Part shown: piece after piece, positions 8,797-17,338 of the stretch | How positions within the stretch are numbered: the first letter of the stretch is position 1 | How the letters are laid out: each line of letters opens with the position of its first letter | Source: Streptomyces physcomitrii | Lineage (GTDB): Bacteria > Actinomycetota > Actinomycetes > Streptomycetales > Streptomycetaceae | Direction of reading: 5' to 3' | DNA length: 64,000 nucleotides | NCBI RefSeq assembly: GCF_012273655.1 | Contig: NZ_JAAWWP010000011.1 | Coordinates: forward strand, 186,001-250,000 | The notes under the pieces: generated by a model | Seen by the model: only the letters and a program-made list of their open reading frames with translations | Told to the model about the DNA's origin: nothing | Databases searched by the model: none | Made by a program: the position numbers and the translations under genes

Positions 8797-9342
8797 GTGC
8801 GCTCCCTGAACGGTTCCGGCGCTTCGTGCCGGGTGCGAGGCGTTGGCCGGGCCTCTGCGCTCCTCCGGTACCGACCCGTGCGGGCGACTCGTGAGGTGGA
8901 CGGTGCGCCGGGCGCGGGGGCGGCTCGGCCCGAAGGAAGGCCGATGCCGTCCCTCGCACGCTCGGATCTCGCCGCGGTCGGACGTCATGACCTTGATTCG
9001 ATACTGCAGCAGGTCCGGATTGACCGCTTTGCGAACTGTCTCTACTTCTGAAAAGCCATCTCGAACTCCGGACAGCACTCGCTCGACCAGCAACGGAACA
9101 TCACTCGGGCATATGCGAAAAGCCCATCGAACTGCTCCGGGGGCTGCTGCCCCCACTCCGGTAAGGCCGACGATCCCTATTTCTGCGGACGGCCCCGCCA
9201 GCCCGCCACGCCCTGATCACCACCCGCTACACTGTCCGCGGTGGCGCAGACCTCACCGTCCGCGAGCACCACAAGACTGCCGGGAACAGACCCCCGATCC
9301 GCCCACCTCCGGGCGACCTCGGAGACCTACCCGACAGACCCC
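8797..9342. other. Noncoding region upstream of the Dap/Pls-like operon
   Basis: About 545 bp of lower G+C DNA between the operon start and tRNA-Arg, presumably holding the operon promoter. An open frame continues upstream of the chosen start to 9156 but lacks a recognisable domain or ribosome-binding site. I looked for a DmdR1/IdeR-type iron box and saw none, which argues against simple siderophore-type iron control. A TACACT hexamer at 9228-9233 could be a -10 element for the tRNA, but without a clear -35. Confidence 0.5.
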
Positions 9343-9418
9343 GCCTTCGTAGCTCAGGGGATAGAGCACCGCTCTCCTAAAGCGGGTGTCGCAGGTTCGA
9401 ATCCTGCCGGGGGCACCA
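9343..9418 (+). tRNA. tRNA-Arg (anticodon CCT)
   Basis: Cloverleaf: acceptor arm GCCTTCG pairs with CGGGGGC (with G-T wobbles). The D arm is AGCTCAGGGGATAGAGC. Anticodon stem CCGCT/AGCGG encloses loop CTCCTAA with anticodon CCT. The T arm is GCAGGTTCGAATCCTGC. Discriminator A and an encoded CCA end at 9418. It would read AGG, a rare codon in G+C-rich genomes. tRNA 3' ends are common integration sites, and an accessory-looking gene lies just downstream. Confidence 0.97.
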
Positions 9419-9423
9419 GGCAT

Positions 9424-9460
9424 AAGGCCCCGGACCGATCATGGTCCGGGGCCTTCTTGT
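9424..9460 (+). terminator. Rho-independent terminator of tRNA-Arg
   Basis: Perfect 13-bp inverted repeat (arms 9424-9436 and 9443-9455, six-base loop), followed by TCTTGT. It lies six bases after the tRNA CCA. Confidence 0.9.
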
Positions 9461-9630
9461 GGTCTCCCCACTCCTGAAAACCCGCACCCGCCGCAGCCGG
9501 CCTTCCGAGCTCAGCGGCGCAGACGCTCCCTCTTCGGCCGAGGGCCCGCCCAGGAGGGCAACCTGGATCAGTCTGGATGGCGCCGCCTGCCGTCTGGACG
9601 CACCGGACGAGGCCTGCTGAGTCGAGCCCG

Positions 9631-11229
9631 TCACCGTCCGGCTGCGGTCTGGCTGGCCCTCCATTCAGGAGCCTCGGGCGTGTCCTGGAACTCCAGGAGG
9701 TGCTGTCCGGCGAACCGCTGCAGGGCGGCGCGTACGTCTGCCGGTGTGACGTAGAAGAACTCCCGGCGCAGGTTTACCCGGTTGACGCGGCGGGACTCGA
9801 ACTCCTGGTGCAGGCGGCGTTCCAGGCCGACGGCGTCCTCACTGAAGATCAGGGCGTGCACGTCGAAGCGGAAGGGGACAGACGCGTCCCCGAGTTCGAT
9901 GACGCGGTCCATGGGATCGAGGCGCCGGGTCATGCCGATCTTGACCATGCGTTCGCCGAACGCCCCGACGTTGGAGATGACGTAGACGTATCCGGCCCGG
10001 ATGTTGGCCTCGCGGGCCTCGACCGCCTCCAGTTCGGCGCCCAACTCGGCGAGCTTTCCTTCGAGTTCGGCGATGGCGGCCTCATCGCCGGTGCCGGAGC
10101 GCAGGCGGCGCAGGGCGCCCTCGTAGTGGCTGCGTTCCTTCTCCAGCCGCTGCCGCTCGCGCTCGATCTCGCGCTGCATGCGTTCCTCTTCGCGCTGCTG
10201 GGCTCGTAGCTCCCGCTGCTCCTCCCGCTCGGTCTCCTTCCTCACCAGGTAGTCCGCCGTCAGCTCCAACTCCTGGACCCGCAACTGGTGGTAGTCGTCG
10301 CCGATGCGGATCTGCATGGTGGCGCCGAGCCGGGCGATCGACTCCCGCGTCTTGCCGAGCCGGTCGATCAGCGAGTCGAGCCGGTGCGGCTTCATGCCGC
10401 GCACCGCGTTGTCCGCCTCCGCGTTGTACGCGCGCAGCATCAGCTTGGAGAAGTCACGGACCATCTTGCGGCCCTTGGCAGCTGAGCCGTCCACCATCCA
10501 GTACTGGTTCCCGAGCACTGCCCGATCGTCCTTCGCCAACTGTTTGTAGCGGGCCTTGAGACCGTCGAGCCGGTCCTTGTAGGCGAGCGTGTCGGCGAGC
10601 GGATGGCGGTATTCGTAAATGCCTGCCTCTTGCAGCATCCGCGTCTCATCGGTGAGCACCAGATCCCGGCGCGCGGCCGTGAGGCGCTGTTCGGCCTCCA
10701 CCGTCTGGCGAGCTATGGCGTCGGCTTGGCGGCGCACATCGACCAGGGACTGCGCGGCGCTCTCCGCGGCGTGCTCCACCTTCTCGTCGAGGAGAGCGTC
10801 GATCCGTCCGATCTCCTGGAGCTTCTCTTCATGCGCGCGGCGCAGTCGCTGCTGCTCGGCGGCTATCTGAGCGCTGTCGGCTCCGATGAGACGACTTAAC
10901 TGCTCCGTCAGCTGACGGTTGTCTTCCTGCAGCCCGCTTACCTGTGTCTCCCGCAGCGCCAGCTCGCCCGCCAGACGCGCCGCCTCGGACTCCGCTTGCT
11001 TGCGGCGTCGGCCGAACAGACCCCCGCTTGTGGTCGTGACCGTCGCCTGGGGGCCGTAGGGGGACTGCTGAGGAACGGATGCGCTCGGCTGCGGCGCGGC
11101 CTCGTCCGGGATCCAGATCTGCCAGCCTGGGGGTGTGGGCCATGCGGGATCCGGTTCCCAGCCCGGTGGCGGGCTCCATCCCTCCGGCGGGGCGGGCCAG
11201 GTGGGCGGCGGGTTGAACCGGTAGGTCAT
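9631..11229 (-). CDS. DUF4041 / T5orf172 (GIY-YIG-like) coiled-coil protein
   Basis: 532 aa. The N-terminus repeats PP-x-GW-x-P motifs (residues about 5-45), followed by FGRRRKQAE and long coiled coils (about 70-200). A DUF4041-like helical core follows (LVLTDETRMLQEAGIYEYRHPLADTLAYK), then another Glu/Arg-rich coiled coil. The C-terminal T5orf172/MUG113 domain has GYVYVISN and VKIGMTRR, a GIY-YIG-like pattern. Such proteins are linked to phages and mobile DNA and are sometimes proposed as nucleases; its role here is unknown. ATG at 11229 has AGGAG about ten bases upstream; an in-frame extension to 11271 lacks support. Its place next to tRNA-Arg suggests an integrated remnant, but no integrase is present. 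Confidence 0.82.
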   Translation of the reverse strand: MTYRFNPPPTWPAPPEGWSPPPGWEPDPAWPTPPGWQIWIPDEAAPQPSASVPQQSPYGPQATVTTTSGGLFGRRRKQAESEAARLAGELALRETQVSGLQEDNRQLTEQLSRLIGADSAQIAAEQQRLRRAHEEKLQEIGRIDALLDEKVEHAAESAAQSLVDVRRQADAIARQTVEAEQRLTAARRDLVLTDETRMLQEAGIYEYRHPLADTLAYKDRLDGLKARYKQLAKDDRAVLGNQYWMVDGSAAKGRKMVRDFSKLMLRAYNAEADNAVRGMKPHRLDSLIDRLGKTRESIARLGATMQIRIGDDYHQLRVQELELTADYLVRKETEREEQRELRAQQREEERMQREIERERQRLEKERSHYEGALRRLRSGTGDEAAIAELEGKLAELGAELEAVEAREANIRAGYVYVISNVGAFGERMVKIGMTRRLDPMDRVIELGDASVPFRFDVHALIFSEDAVGLERRLHQEFESRRVNRVNLRREFFYVTPADVRAALQRFAGQHLLEFQDTPEAPEWRASQTAAGR

Positions 11230-11598
11230 GGGGCAACGACTCCTGTCGCGAGGGCGAGAGACGGCCGGCATAACCCCGATGCCGCCCTGCAGCCGGCGGG
11301 CCGAGTCGAACGTACTCGGCCTTGTGGGCCTTCGTCCTGCCCTCTCCTGTTCTCGGCCTCCCGGCAGTGGGTCCGACGAGGTGGACAGGCGGCAGGGAGC
11401 CGATGGACTCCGGCCGCTGTCAGGACGGCCCTTCGCCGGTCGAACGCGGTCATGGCGGAGCTACCCCAGGTCACGACCCGAAACGCAAGCGGGCAGTGGC
11501 GCCTCCCAACTCGCCGGACGAGTCGATGCTTTCGGCGGGGGCCAGTCGGCACGAGCGGTGCGACACAGCCGCGCAGGACGCCGGGACGGCCGCGGTAC
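11230..11598. other. Intergenic region with no recognisable gene
   Basis: About 370 bp between the start of the T5orf172 gene and the stop of the M6 protease gene, both on the minus strand. Reading frames here overlap in several frames without domain signatures. It presumably carries the promoter of the T5orf172 gene. I see no tRNA, terminator or repeat. Confidence 0.5.
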
Positions 11599-12876
11599 TC
11601 ACCCCCGCCTGCTCACCCGCACCCGGTACTCCCCGTCCCCGCCCCCCTTGCTCACCGAGATGCGGACGCCGGTGCTCGGGTCGGTGAAGGTCTGGCCGGG
11701 GGTGTAGGCGGCGTCGGAGAGTTCGGCGTGGACGTTGGGGCTGCGGGTGCAGCCGCCGCTGTCCTCGGTGGCGTCGGAGACGGCGATCGGGCCGTGGCCG
11801 GTGTCCACGTCGGCGTCGACGCGGTAGACGAGGACGCCGGGGCGGCAGACGGAGGCGTCGTTGCCGCCGCGGACGTGGACCTCGGCGGCGTAGCCCGCGG
11901 TGCCGCTGACGGGGACGAAGACCATCTTCTTGCCGCCGGAGCGGGAGAGCGGGCCGAGGGTGTGGTCGCTGGTGCCGGGGGAGGAGGCGCAGTCGACCTG
12001 CTTGTCGTCGAGCCAGCCGAGCTTCCACTTGTGCCAGCCGAGGAGGTCGTTGTCGGCGCCCCAGTCCTCGCTCATGATGTCCCAGTGGCCGGCCGCCCCG
12101 CCGCCGTCCTGGGTGTAGAGGTCGGGCAGGCCGAAGGTGTGGCTGTTCTCGTGCGGCAGCACCCGGTAGCCGGTCTCCGCGTAGGAGCCGGAGCCGTCGT
12201 CCTGGCGGCTGTAGACGAACGAGGTGTTGGAGAGCGGTATGCCGTCGGCGACCGGCGCCTCCCGGTTGCCCGCGAAGGTGACCGACAGGACGGTGTCCAG
12301 GGCGGAGGGGCCCGCGTTGGGCGTCGCGATGATGTTGACGATGTCGTAGTCGCGGAAGTCCACCTCGGGGTCGGCGGCCTTCACGATGTCGTCGACGAGG
12401 CCGCGGTAGCCCGGGTCGAAGGGCGCGCCGCGCTCTATCCCGTACTGCTTGAAGGGCTTGGGCATGCGCAGCCAGTGCGGTACGGGGGCGGCCGGGCGGT
12501 AGTCGAGGCGGCCGTAGGAGCTGGTGCGGAACCACTCCTGGGTCTGCGGGAAGAACTCGGCGAGGCGGTCCAGGGCGCTGCCCTCGCCGCGGGCGTCGGG
12601 GAAGTCGACCATCAGGTTCAGGGCGTGCACGGTGCCGGTGGCGCGGGCGTAGCCGGGGCCGGTCGGGATGCCCTCGGACATCTGGACCCCGCTGGAGCCC
12701 TTGATCATGCAGGGGCCGAGGGCGGCGCCCCTGGCCTGGGCCACCGGGCCCGCGGCGGTGGCCGAGTCCGCGAGGAGCCGGCCCGCGCTGGCGGAGGTGG
12801 TCGCCGCGAGGACGAATGCGCTGAGGGCGGCGAGGGCGGAGGTGCGGCGGGCGCCGCGTATCCGGCTGCTGCTCAT
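11599..12876 (-). CDS. Secreted M6-family metalloprotease
   Basis: 425 aa. An N-terminal signal peptide is visible: SSSRIRGARR, then hydrophobic SALAALSAFVLAATTSASA. The zinc motif is HENSHTFGLPDLY, the HExxHxxGxxD form of immune-inhibitor-A-like M6 peptidases. DIMSEDWG downstream is typical of the family (the DxM turn). The C-terminal beta-rich part probably folds over the catalytic domain. Start ATG 12876 was chosen because the longer frame to 13320 would add a non-secreted Arg/Pro-rich leader. It is probably an extracellular protease of the growing hypha. The divergent TetR gene is about 360 bp away. Confidence 0.88.
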   Translation of the reverse strand: MSSSRIRGARRTSALAALSAFVLAATTSASAGRLLADSATAAGPVAQARGAALGPCMIKGSSGVQMSEGIPTGPGYARATGTVHALNLMVDFPDARGEGSALDRLAEFFPQTQEWFRTSSYGRLDYRPAAPVPHWLRMPKPFKQYGIERGAPFDPGYRGLVDDIVKAADPEVDFRDYDIVNIIATPNAGPSALDTVLSVTFAGNREAPVADGIPLSNTSFVYSRQDDGSGSYAETGYRVLPHENSHTFGLPDLYTQDGGGAAGHWDIMSEDWGADNDLLGWHKWKLGWLDDKQVDCASSPGTSDHTLGPLSRSGGKKMVFVPVSGTAGYAAEVHVRGGNDASVCRPGVLVYRVDADVDTGHGPIAVSDATEDSGGCTRSPNVHAELSDAAYTPGQTFTDPSTGVRISVSKGGGDGEYRVRVSRRG

Positions 12877-13240
12877 GCGTGCGCCTTCCGCTCCGCGGCA
12901 GCCCGCGGCCCGGCTGCGCCCTGTGCTCAGCCTGTTTCGGAGCGGGGCCGGGGCGCGCGCTGAGTGCCGCCGATCGTGGGTTTCCGCCGGTCCGGGATGC
13001 GGGGCGGTACGGGGTGTGGTGGGCGGCGGGCGGGTGTGCTCGGACCGGGAGGAGCCGGGTCGGGGCCGGGGTGAGGACCGGGGCGAGGAGGGGGCGGGGG
13101 CCGGGGTGAGGCAGGTCACAGGCGGCGGGGAATTACCGGGGGGTCGTTCCCCGTTTAGCAGGGTGTCCGGATGAAGCGGGGACTCGATCCCCGGATCGCG
13201 GACCACCGCAGCAGAGCGACCGAGAAGTGAGGAGTACGCC
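12877..13240. promoter_or_regulatory. Divergent intergenic region, M6 protease / tetR
   Basis: 364 bp between divergent starts, so it must hold both promoters. Two inverted repeats lie near tetR: GGGGAA (about 13127) with TTCCCC (about 13147), and CGGGGA with TCCCCG around 13178-13194. Either could be a TetR operator. No coding region is visible. Confidence 0.45.
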
Positions 13241-13936
13241 GTGAGCACCGCAGCCCAGACGCAGCGCCGGGGGACCCGGCCGAGGGCGGATGCCCTGCGC
13301 AACCGGGAGCGGATCGTCACGGCCGCCCGCGAGATGTTCGTCGAACTCGGCGCCGAGGCCGCCCTCGACGAGGTCGCGCGTCGGGCGGGTCTCGGGAATG
13401 CTACGCTTTACCGGCATTTCCCGGATCGTTCGGCGCTGATGCACGCCGTCTTCCTGGAGGTCATGGGGAACGTCGAAGGACTCGCGCGGGAGCTGCTCGC
13501 CGAGACCGACGACGACACCGCCGCCGCGCGGAACGGGGCCGACGAAGACCCCGGCGGGGCGGATGCCTTCGGAGCGCTCCGGCGTTTCGCGCATGGTGCC
13601 GCCGCCGAGCGGATCGGGGCCCTCTGCTCTCTGCGCTTCACGGACTTCGACCAGAACCACCCGGATCTCGTGGCCGCCCGTGCCCGCATCAACGCCGATG
13701 TGGAAGCACTCATGGAGCGGGCGCGCGCGGCGGGGCAGCTGCGCACCGACGTCACCGTCGAGGATCTCCTGGTCGCCCTCGCCCACCTCTCCAGGCCGCT
13801 GCCCGGCACCGTCTGCCTGGACCTCGACGCGTACTTCCGCCGCCACCTGGAGATCTTCCTCGACGGTCTCAGGGCGCCCGCGCACTCCGAACTCCCCGGT
13901 GCGCCCGCCTCCTTGGGGGTGCCCCCGGGCGCCTGA
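13241..13936 (+). CDS. TetR-family transcriptional regulator
   Basis: 231 aa. The N-terminal helix-turn-helix is clear at about residues 22-68 (ALDEVARRAGLGNATLYRHFPDR). The C-terminal ligand domain is short, followed by a disordered Pro/Ala tail. GTG at 13241 has GGAG nine bases upstream. The MFS efflux gene follows on the same strand after 320 bp, so it most likely represses that transporter and itself. The block TetR-MFS-MarR-dioxygenase-acetyltransferase-hrdD resembles the gene order I recall around S. coelicolor hrdD. Confidence 0.92.
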   Translation: MSTAAQTQRRGTRPRADALRNRERIVTAAREMFVELGAEAALDEVARRAGLGNATLYRHFPDRSALMHAVFLEVMGNVEGLARELLAETDDDTAAARNGADEDPGGADAFGALRRFAHGAAAERIGALCSLRFTDFDQNHPDLVAARARINADVEALMERARAAGQLRTDVTVEDLLVALAHLSRPLPGTVCLDLDAYFRRHLEIFLDGLRAPAHSELPGAPASLGVPPGA

Positions 13937-14255
13937 GCGGAACGATCCGCCGCGGCGCCCCCCGGCTCTCCCCTCCCGACCACGACCCCGACCGTCCTCC
14001 CCGAGCCACCCCTTCCGACCGACCCCGAACTCCCGAACCGATACGAACGACGAGCGACGAACGAACCCGAGCCTCCCCTCTCTCCTTCCTCTTTCCCTCT
14101 CTCCTCTTCTTCCTTCAGCCTTCGCGCGCCGTGACCGGGGCCTCTGACGCCCTGATCCGGCCCGGCCGAGCCCATCCGACCGGTGTCGTGGGCCCGTCCT
14201 GCCAGTTTTCCGACCGCAATTCCGTACCGACTCGTACCAACAGGTGGATTCCGTC
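13937..14255. other. tetR-MFS spacer with a 45-nt homopyrimidine tract
   Basis: No gene. Bases 14072-14116 are an uninterrupted run of C and T on the plus strand, an unusual asymmetry that could form triplex or slipped DNA. The MFS Shine-Dalgarno (AGGTGG) is at about 14242. Confidence 0.6.
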
Positions 14256-15803
14256 ATGTCCCACACCCACGCCTCCCCGGCCTCCGCGGGCTCGGCCCCC
14301 GGACCCCTTCCCGATCCGAAGCGCTGGAAGGCGCTCGTCTTCATCGCCCTCGCGCAGCTCATGGTGGTCCTCGACGCGACCATCGTGAACATCGCGCTGC
14401 CCTCGGCCCAGCAGGACCTCGGCATCTCCGACGGCAACCGCCAGTGGGTCATCACGGCGTACGCGCTGGCCTTCGGCGGACTGCTCCTCTTCGGCGGCCG
14501 TATCGCCGACCTCTGGGGCCGCAAGCGCACCTTCGTCACCGGACTGATCGGCTTCGCCGCCGCCTCCGCGATCGGCGGTGCGGCGCAGGGCGAGGCGATG
14601 ATGCTCGGCGCCCGCGCCCTGCAGGGTGTCTTCGGCGCGCTGCTCGCCCCGGCCGCGCTCTCGCTGCTCGCGGTGATGTTCACCGACGCCAAGGAGCGCG
14701 CCAAGGCCTTCGGCATCTACGGGGCGATCGCCGGTGGCGGTGGCGCCGTCGGCCTGATCCTCGGCGGTTTCCTCACCGAGTACCTGGACTGGCGCTGGAC
14801 CTTCTTCGTGAACATCCCGTTCGCGGTGGTCGCCGCGATCGGCGCCTACTTCGTCATCAGCGACCCCGCGGGCAGCCGCAACCGCTCGCCGCTCGACGTG
14901 CCCGGCGTGGTCCTGTCCACCCTCGGCCTGGTCTCGCTCGTCTACGGCTTCACCCGCGCCGAGTCCGACGGCTGGACCGACTCGGTCACCCTCGGCCTGT
15001 TCGTCGCCTCGGCGGCGCTGCTCGCCCTGTTCATCCTGGTCGAGTCCCGGGTGAAGGCGCCGCTGCTGCCGCTGCGCGTCCTGACCGAGCGCAACCGCGG
15101 CGGGATCTACCTCTCGCTGGGCCTCGCCATCATCGGAATGTTCGGCCTGTTCCTCTTCCTCACCTACTACCTGCAGGTCGTGAAGGGGTACTCGCCGGTC
15201 AAGACCGGCTTCGCCTTCCTGCCGATGATCGCCGGCATGATCACGGGCTCCACGCAGATCGGCGCCCGCCTGATGACCCGGATCCCGCCGCGCCTGCTGA
15301 TGGGCCCCGGCTTCCTGGTCGCCGCCCTCGGCATGCTGATCCTGACGCAGCTGGAGGTCGGTTCCTCCTACGCCTCGCTGCTGCTGCCCGGTCAGCTGCT
15401 GCTCGGCCTCGGCATGGGTACCGCCTTCATGCCCGCGATGTCGCTGGCCACGCACGGGGTGGAGCCGCGTGACTCCGGTGTCGCCTCCGCGATGGTCAAC
15501 ACCTCTCAGCAGGTGGGCGGCGCCATCGGCACCGCGCTCCTGAACACCATCGCCGCCTCCGCGACCACCTCGTACGTCAAGGACCACCTCGCCTCGACGC
15601 CGCGGAACCGGCCCGCCCAGGAGCTGATGCAGCTGGACGGACTGGTCAGCGGCTACACCACGGCGATCTGGGTCGCGGTGGGCATCCTGCTCGCGGCCTC
15701 GCTGATCGCGGCGACCTTCGTCAACGCCGGTGTCCCGCAGGCCGCCACGACCACCGGGGACGGCGTCGAGGACGAGGTGAAGATCCCCGTCGTCGCGCAC
15801 TGA
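14256..15803 (+). CDS. MFS drug:H+ antiporter, DHA2 (EmrB/QacA) family
   Basis: 515 aa with about 14 predicted TM segments. Family signatures include LMVVLDATIVNIALPSAQ (motif D1 of TM1), GGRIADLWGRKR (motif A, loop 2-3) and a motif-C-like GGGGAVGLILGGFLTE region in TM5. The start at 14256 (MSHTHASP) follows AGGTGG at a normal distance; an in-frame ATG four codons earlier overlaps the Shine-Dalgarno. Probably exports a hydrophobic drug or metabolite and is controlled by the upstream TetR gene. Confidence 0.92.
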   Translation: MSHTHASPASAGSAPGPLPDPKRWKALVFIALAQLMVVLDATIVNIALPSAQQDLGISDGNRQWVITAYALAFGGLLLFGGRIADLWGRKRTFVTGLIGFAAASAIGGAAQGEAMMLGARALQGVFGALLAPAALSLLAVMFTDAKERAKAFGIYGAIAGGGGAVGLILGGFLTEYLDWRWTFFVNIPFAVVAAIGAYFVISDPAGSRNRSPLDVPGVVLSTLGLVSLVYGFTRAESDGWTDSVTLGLFVASAALLALFILVESRVKAPLLPLRVLTERNRGGIYLSLGLAIIGMFGLFLFLTYYLQVVKGYSPVKTGFAFLPMIAGMITGSTQIGARLMTRIPPRLLMGPGFLVAALGMLILTQLEVGSSYASLLLPGQLLLGLGMGTAFMPAMSLATHGVEPRDSGVASAMVNTSQQVGGAIGTALLNTIAASATTSYVKDHLASTPRNRPAQELMQLDGLVSGYTTAIWVAVGILLAASLIAATFVNAGVPQAATTTGDGVEDEVKIPVVAH

Positions 15804-15849
15804 GCGGCGCCCGCGCGCGGTAGGGCCCGCGCACGGTGGGCGAGGCGGG

Positions 15850-16380
15850 TCAGCGGAGCCAGGGCAGGTCCGCGTCCGCCTCGTCCGGCTGGAGTCCCTC
15901 GGCGATGATCTCCATGATCTCGCCGAGGGACTTCTGCTGTCCGGGGCTGAGCCGGTCGAAGAGCGCCTGCCGTACGGCGCCCACATGCCCGGGGGCGGAC
16001 CGGCGCAGCACCTCCCGGCCGTCCTCGCTCAGCACCGCGAACTGCCCGCGCTTGTCGGAGGGGCAGTCCTCCCGGACCATCCAGCCGCGCTGCTCCAGCC
16101 GGGCCGCGGCGTGCGAGAGCCGGGAACGGGTGATCTTGAGATTCTTCGCCAGCTGGGTCATCCGCAGCCGCCGCCGGGGAGCCTGGGAGAGGTGCACGAG
16201 TATCGCGTAGTAGAGGTGCGGCATCCCGGCGTCGCGTTGGAGCTGCCGGTCGAGATGGTCCTCCAGGAGGGTCGTGGCCTGCAGATAGGTGAGCCAGAGG
16301 TGCCGTTCGGAGTCGTCGAGCCAGCGCGGCTCGGGTCCGGGCGCGGGTGCCGGTGCGGATGCGGGGTCCATGGGCACCAC
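15850..16380 (-). CDS. MarR-family transcriptional regulator
   Basis: About 176 aa. A winged helix is visible (RMTQLAKNLKITRSRLSHAAARLEQRGWMVREDCPSDKRGQFAVLSEDG), with dimerisation helices at both ends. The start is uncertain: tandem GTG codons at 16380 and 16377 or ATG at 16371, none with a good Shine-Dalgarno, so the mRNA may be leaderless. It is divergent from the ring-cleavage dioxygenase gene. A strong 21-bp palindrome between them is its likely operator. The gene is convergent with the MFS gene. Confidence 0.9.
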   Translation of the reverse strand: MVPMDPASAPAPAPGPEPRWLDDSERHLWLTYLQATTLLEDHLDRQLQRDAGMPHLYYAILVHLSQAPRRRLRMTQLAKNLKITRSRLSHAAARLEQRGWMVREDCPSDKRGQFAVLSEDGREVLRRSAPGHVGAVRQALFDRLSPGQQKSLGEIMEIIAEGLQPDEADADLPWLR

Positions 16381-16438
16381 TGTACGAAATGGTTTATTGA
16401 ACTTTGTACTGAATGTGCGTACGGTGGGAAAGTCATTG

Positions 16439-16459
16439 CTTGAGAGTTAAACTATCAAG
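16439..16459. promoter_or_regulatory. Palindromic operator, probable MarR site
   Basis: A 21-bp palindrome with nine of ten base pairs matching around a central A: half-sites CTTGA and TCAAG flank an AGTT-A-AACT core. It stands out as A+T-rich. It lies between the MarR start (16380) and the dioxygenase start (16522), as expected for an autoregulating MarR repressor. Confidence 0.72.
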
Positions 16460-16521
16460 GTGTCGGCCGGGTGCGACAGCCGAGTACGGCGATCGAGGCC
16501 GAAGAACCTGGAGGGTGCGCC

Positions 16522-17322
16522 ATGGTGGCAGGGGGAAGTCCGGCCGGTACGGCGGAGCGGATGCCGGCGCTCTACCTCAGCCATGGCGCGCCGCCGCTCG
16601 CCGACGACCCGCTGTGGCCCGGCCAGCTCGCCGACTGGGCGGCGCGGCTGCCGCGCCCCAAGGCGATCCTGATGGTCTCGGCGCACTGGGAGGAGTCCCC
16701 GCTCGCCCTCGGCGCCACCGTGACCCGCCCGCTCGTCCACGACTTCACCGGCTTCGCCCCGCACTACTACCGGGTCCGCTACGAGGCGCCCGGCGCGCCC
16801 CGACTCGCCGCCGCGGTACGGGCCCTGCTCGGCGGCAGCGGCACCCCCGTGCAGGACGTGCCGGAGCGCGGCCTCGACCACGGCGCCTATGTCCCGCTGG
16901 TCGAGATGTATCCGGACGCCGACATCCCCGTGCTCCAGATCTCGCTGCCCACCCTGGAACCGGGGCGCCTGATGGAGATCGGCCGGCGGCTCGCCCCGCT
17001 GCGCGAGGAGGGCGTCCTCCTGGTCGGCAGCGGCTTCTTCACCCACAACCTCGCCGCGCTGCGGCACCGGGGAATCCCTTCCTGGTCCACGGAGTTCGAC
17101 GATTGGGGCCACCGCGCGCTCGCGGCGGCCGACGTGGACGCGCTCCTCGACTTCCGGCACACCGCCCCCGCCGGGCAGCTCGCGCATCCGCGTACGGAGC
17201 ACTTCGCGCCGCTGTTCGTGACGCTGGGCGCGGCGGAGGCCTTCGGTGAACTCGGCTCCCAGCGCAGCGTGATCGACGGATTCTGGCTGGGGCTCGCCAA
17301 GCGGTCGGTGCAGTTCGGGTAG
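16522..17322 (+). CDS. Class III extradiol dioxygenase (LigB/DODA-type)
   Basis: 266 aa. The non-heme Fe(II) site residues appear in order: His in YLSHGAPP, His in MVSAHWEESP, the LVHDFTGF loop, LDHGAYVPL and SGFFTHNLAAL. This matches the DODA (4,5-DOPA dioxygenase/YgiD) branch of LigB enzymes, which cleave catechol-type rings. ATG at 16522 has GGAGGG upstream; the frame is open to 16471 but the extension has no support. Control by the divergent MarR gene suggests induction by an aromatic compound; the substrate is unknown. Confidence 0.88.
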   Translation: MVAGGSPAGTAERMPALYLSHGAPPLADDPLWPGQLADWAARLPRPKAILMVSAHWEESPLALGATVTRPLVHDFTGFAPHYYRVRYEAPGAPRLAAAVRALLGGSGTPVQDVPERGLDHGAYVPLVEMYPDADIPVLQISLPTLEPGRLMEIGRRLAPLREEGVLLVGSGFFTHNLAALRHRGIPSWSTEFDDWGHRALAAADVDALLDFRHTAPAGQLAHPRTEHFAPLFVTLGAAEAFGELGSQRSVIDGFWLGLAKRSVQFG

Positions 17323-17338
17323 GCGGGTCCCTGCCGGG

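Noticed and set aside
1-9000. Staphyloferrin B-like siderophore pathway
   Set aside because: sbnA/sbnB homologues are present, but no NIS synthetase, citrate synthase or siderophore transporter is seen and there is no iron box; the partners point to an NRPS/Pls-type product.
8797-9156. In-frame upstream extension of the Pls-like protein by 120 residues
   Set aside because: It has no recognisable domain and no ribosome-binding site, while ATG 8796 has a clear AGGGAG. The family N-terminus is disordered, so an extension is not needed.
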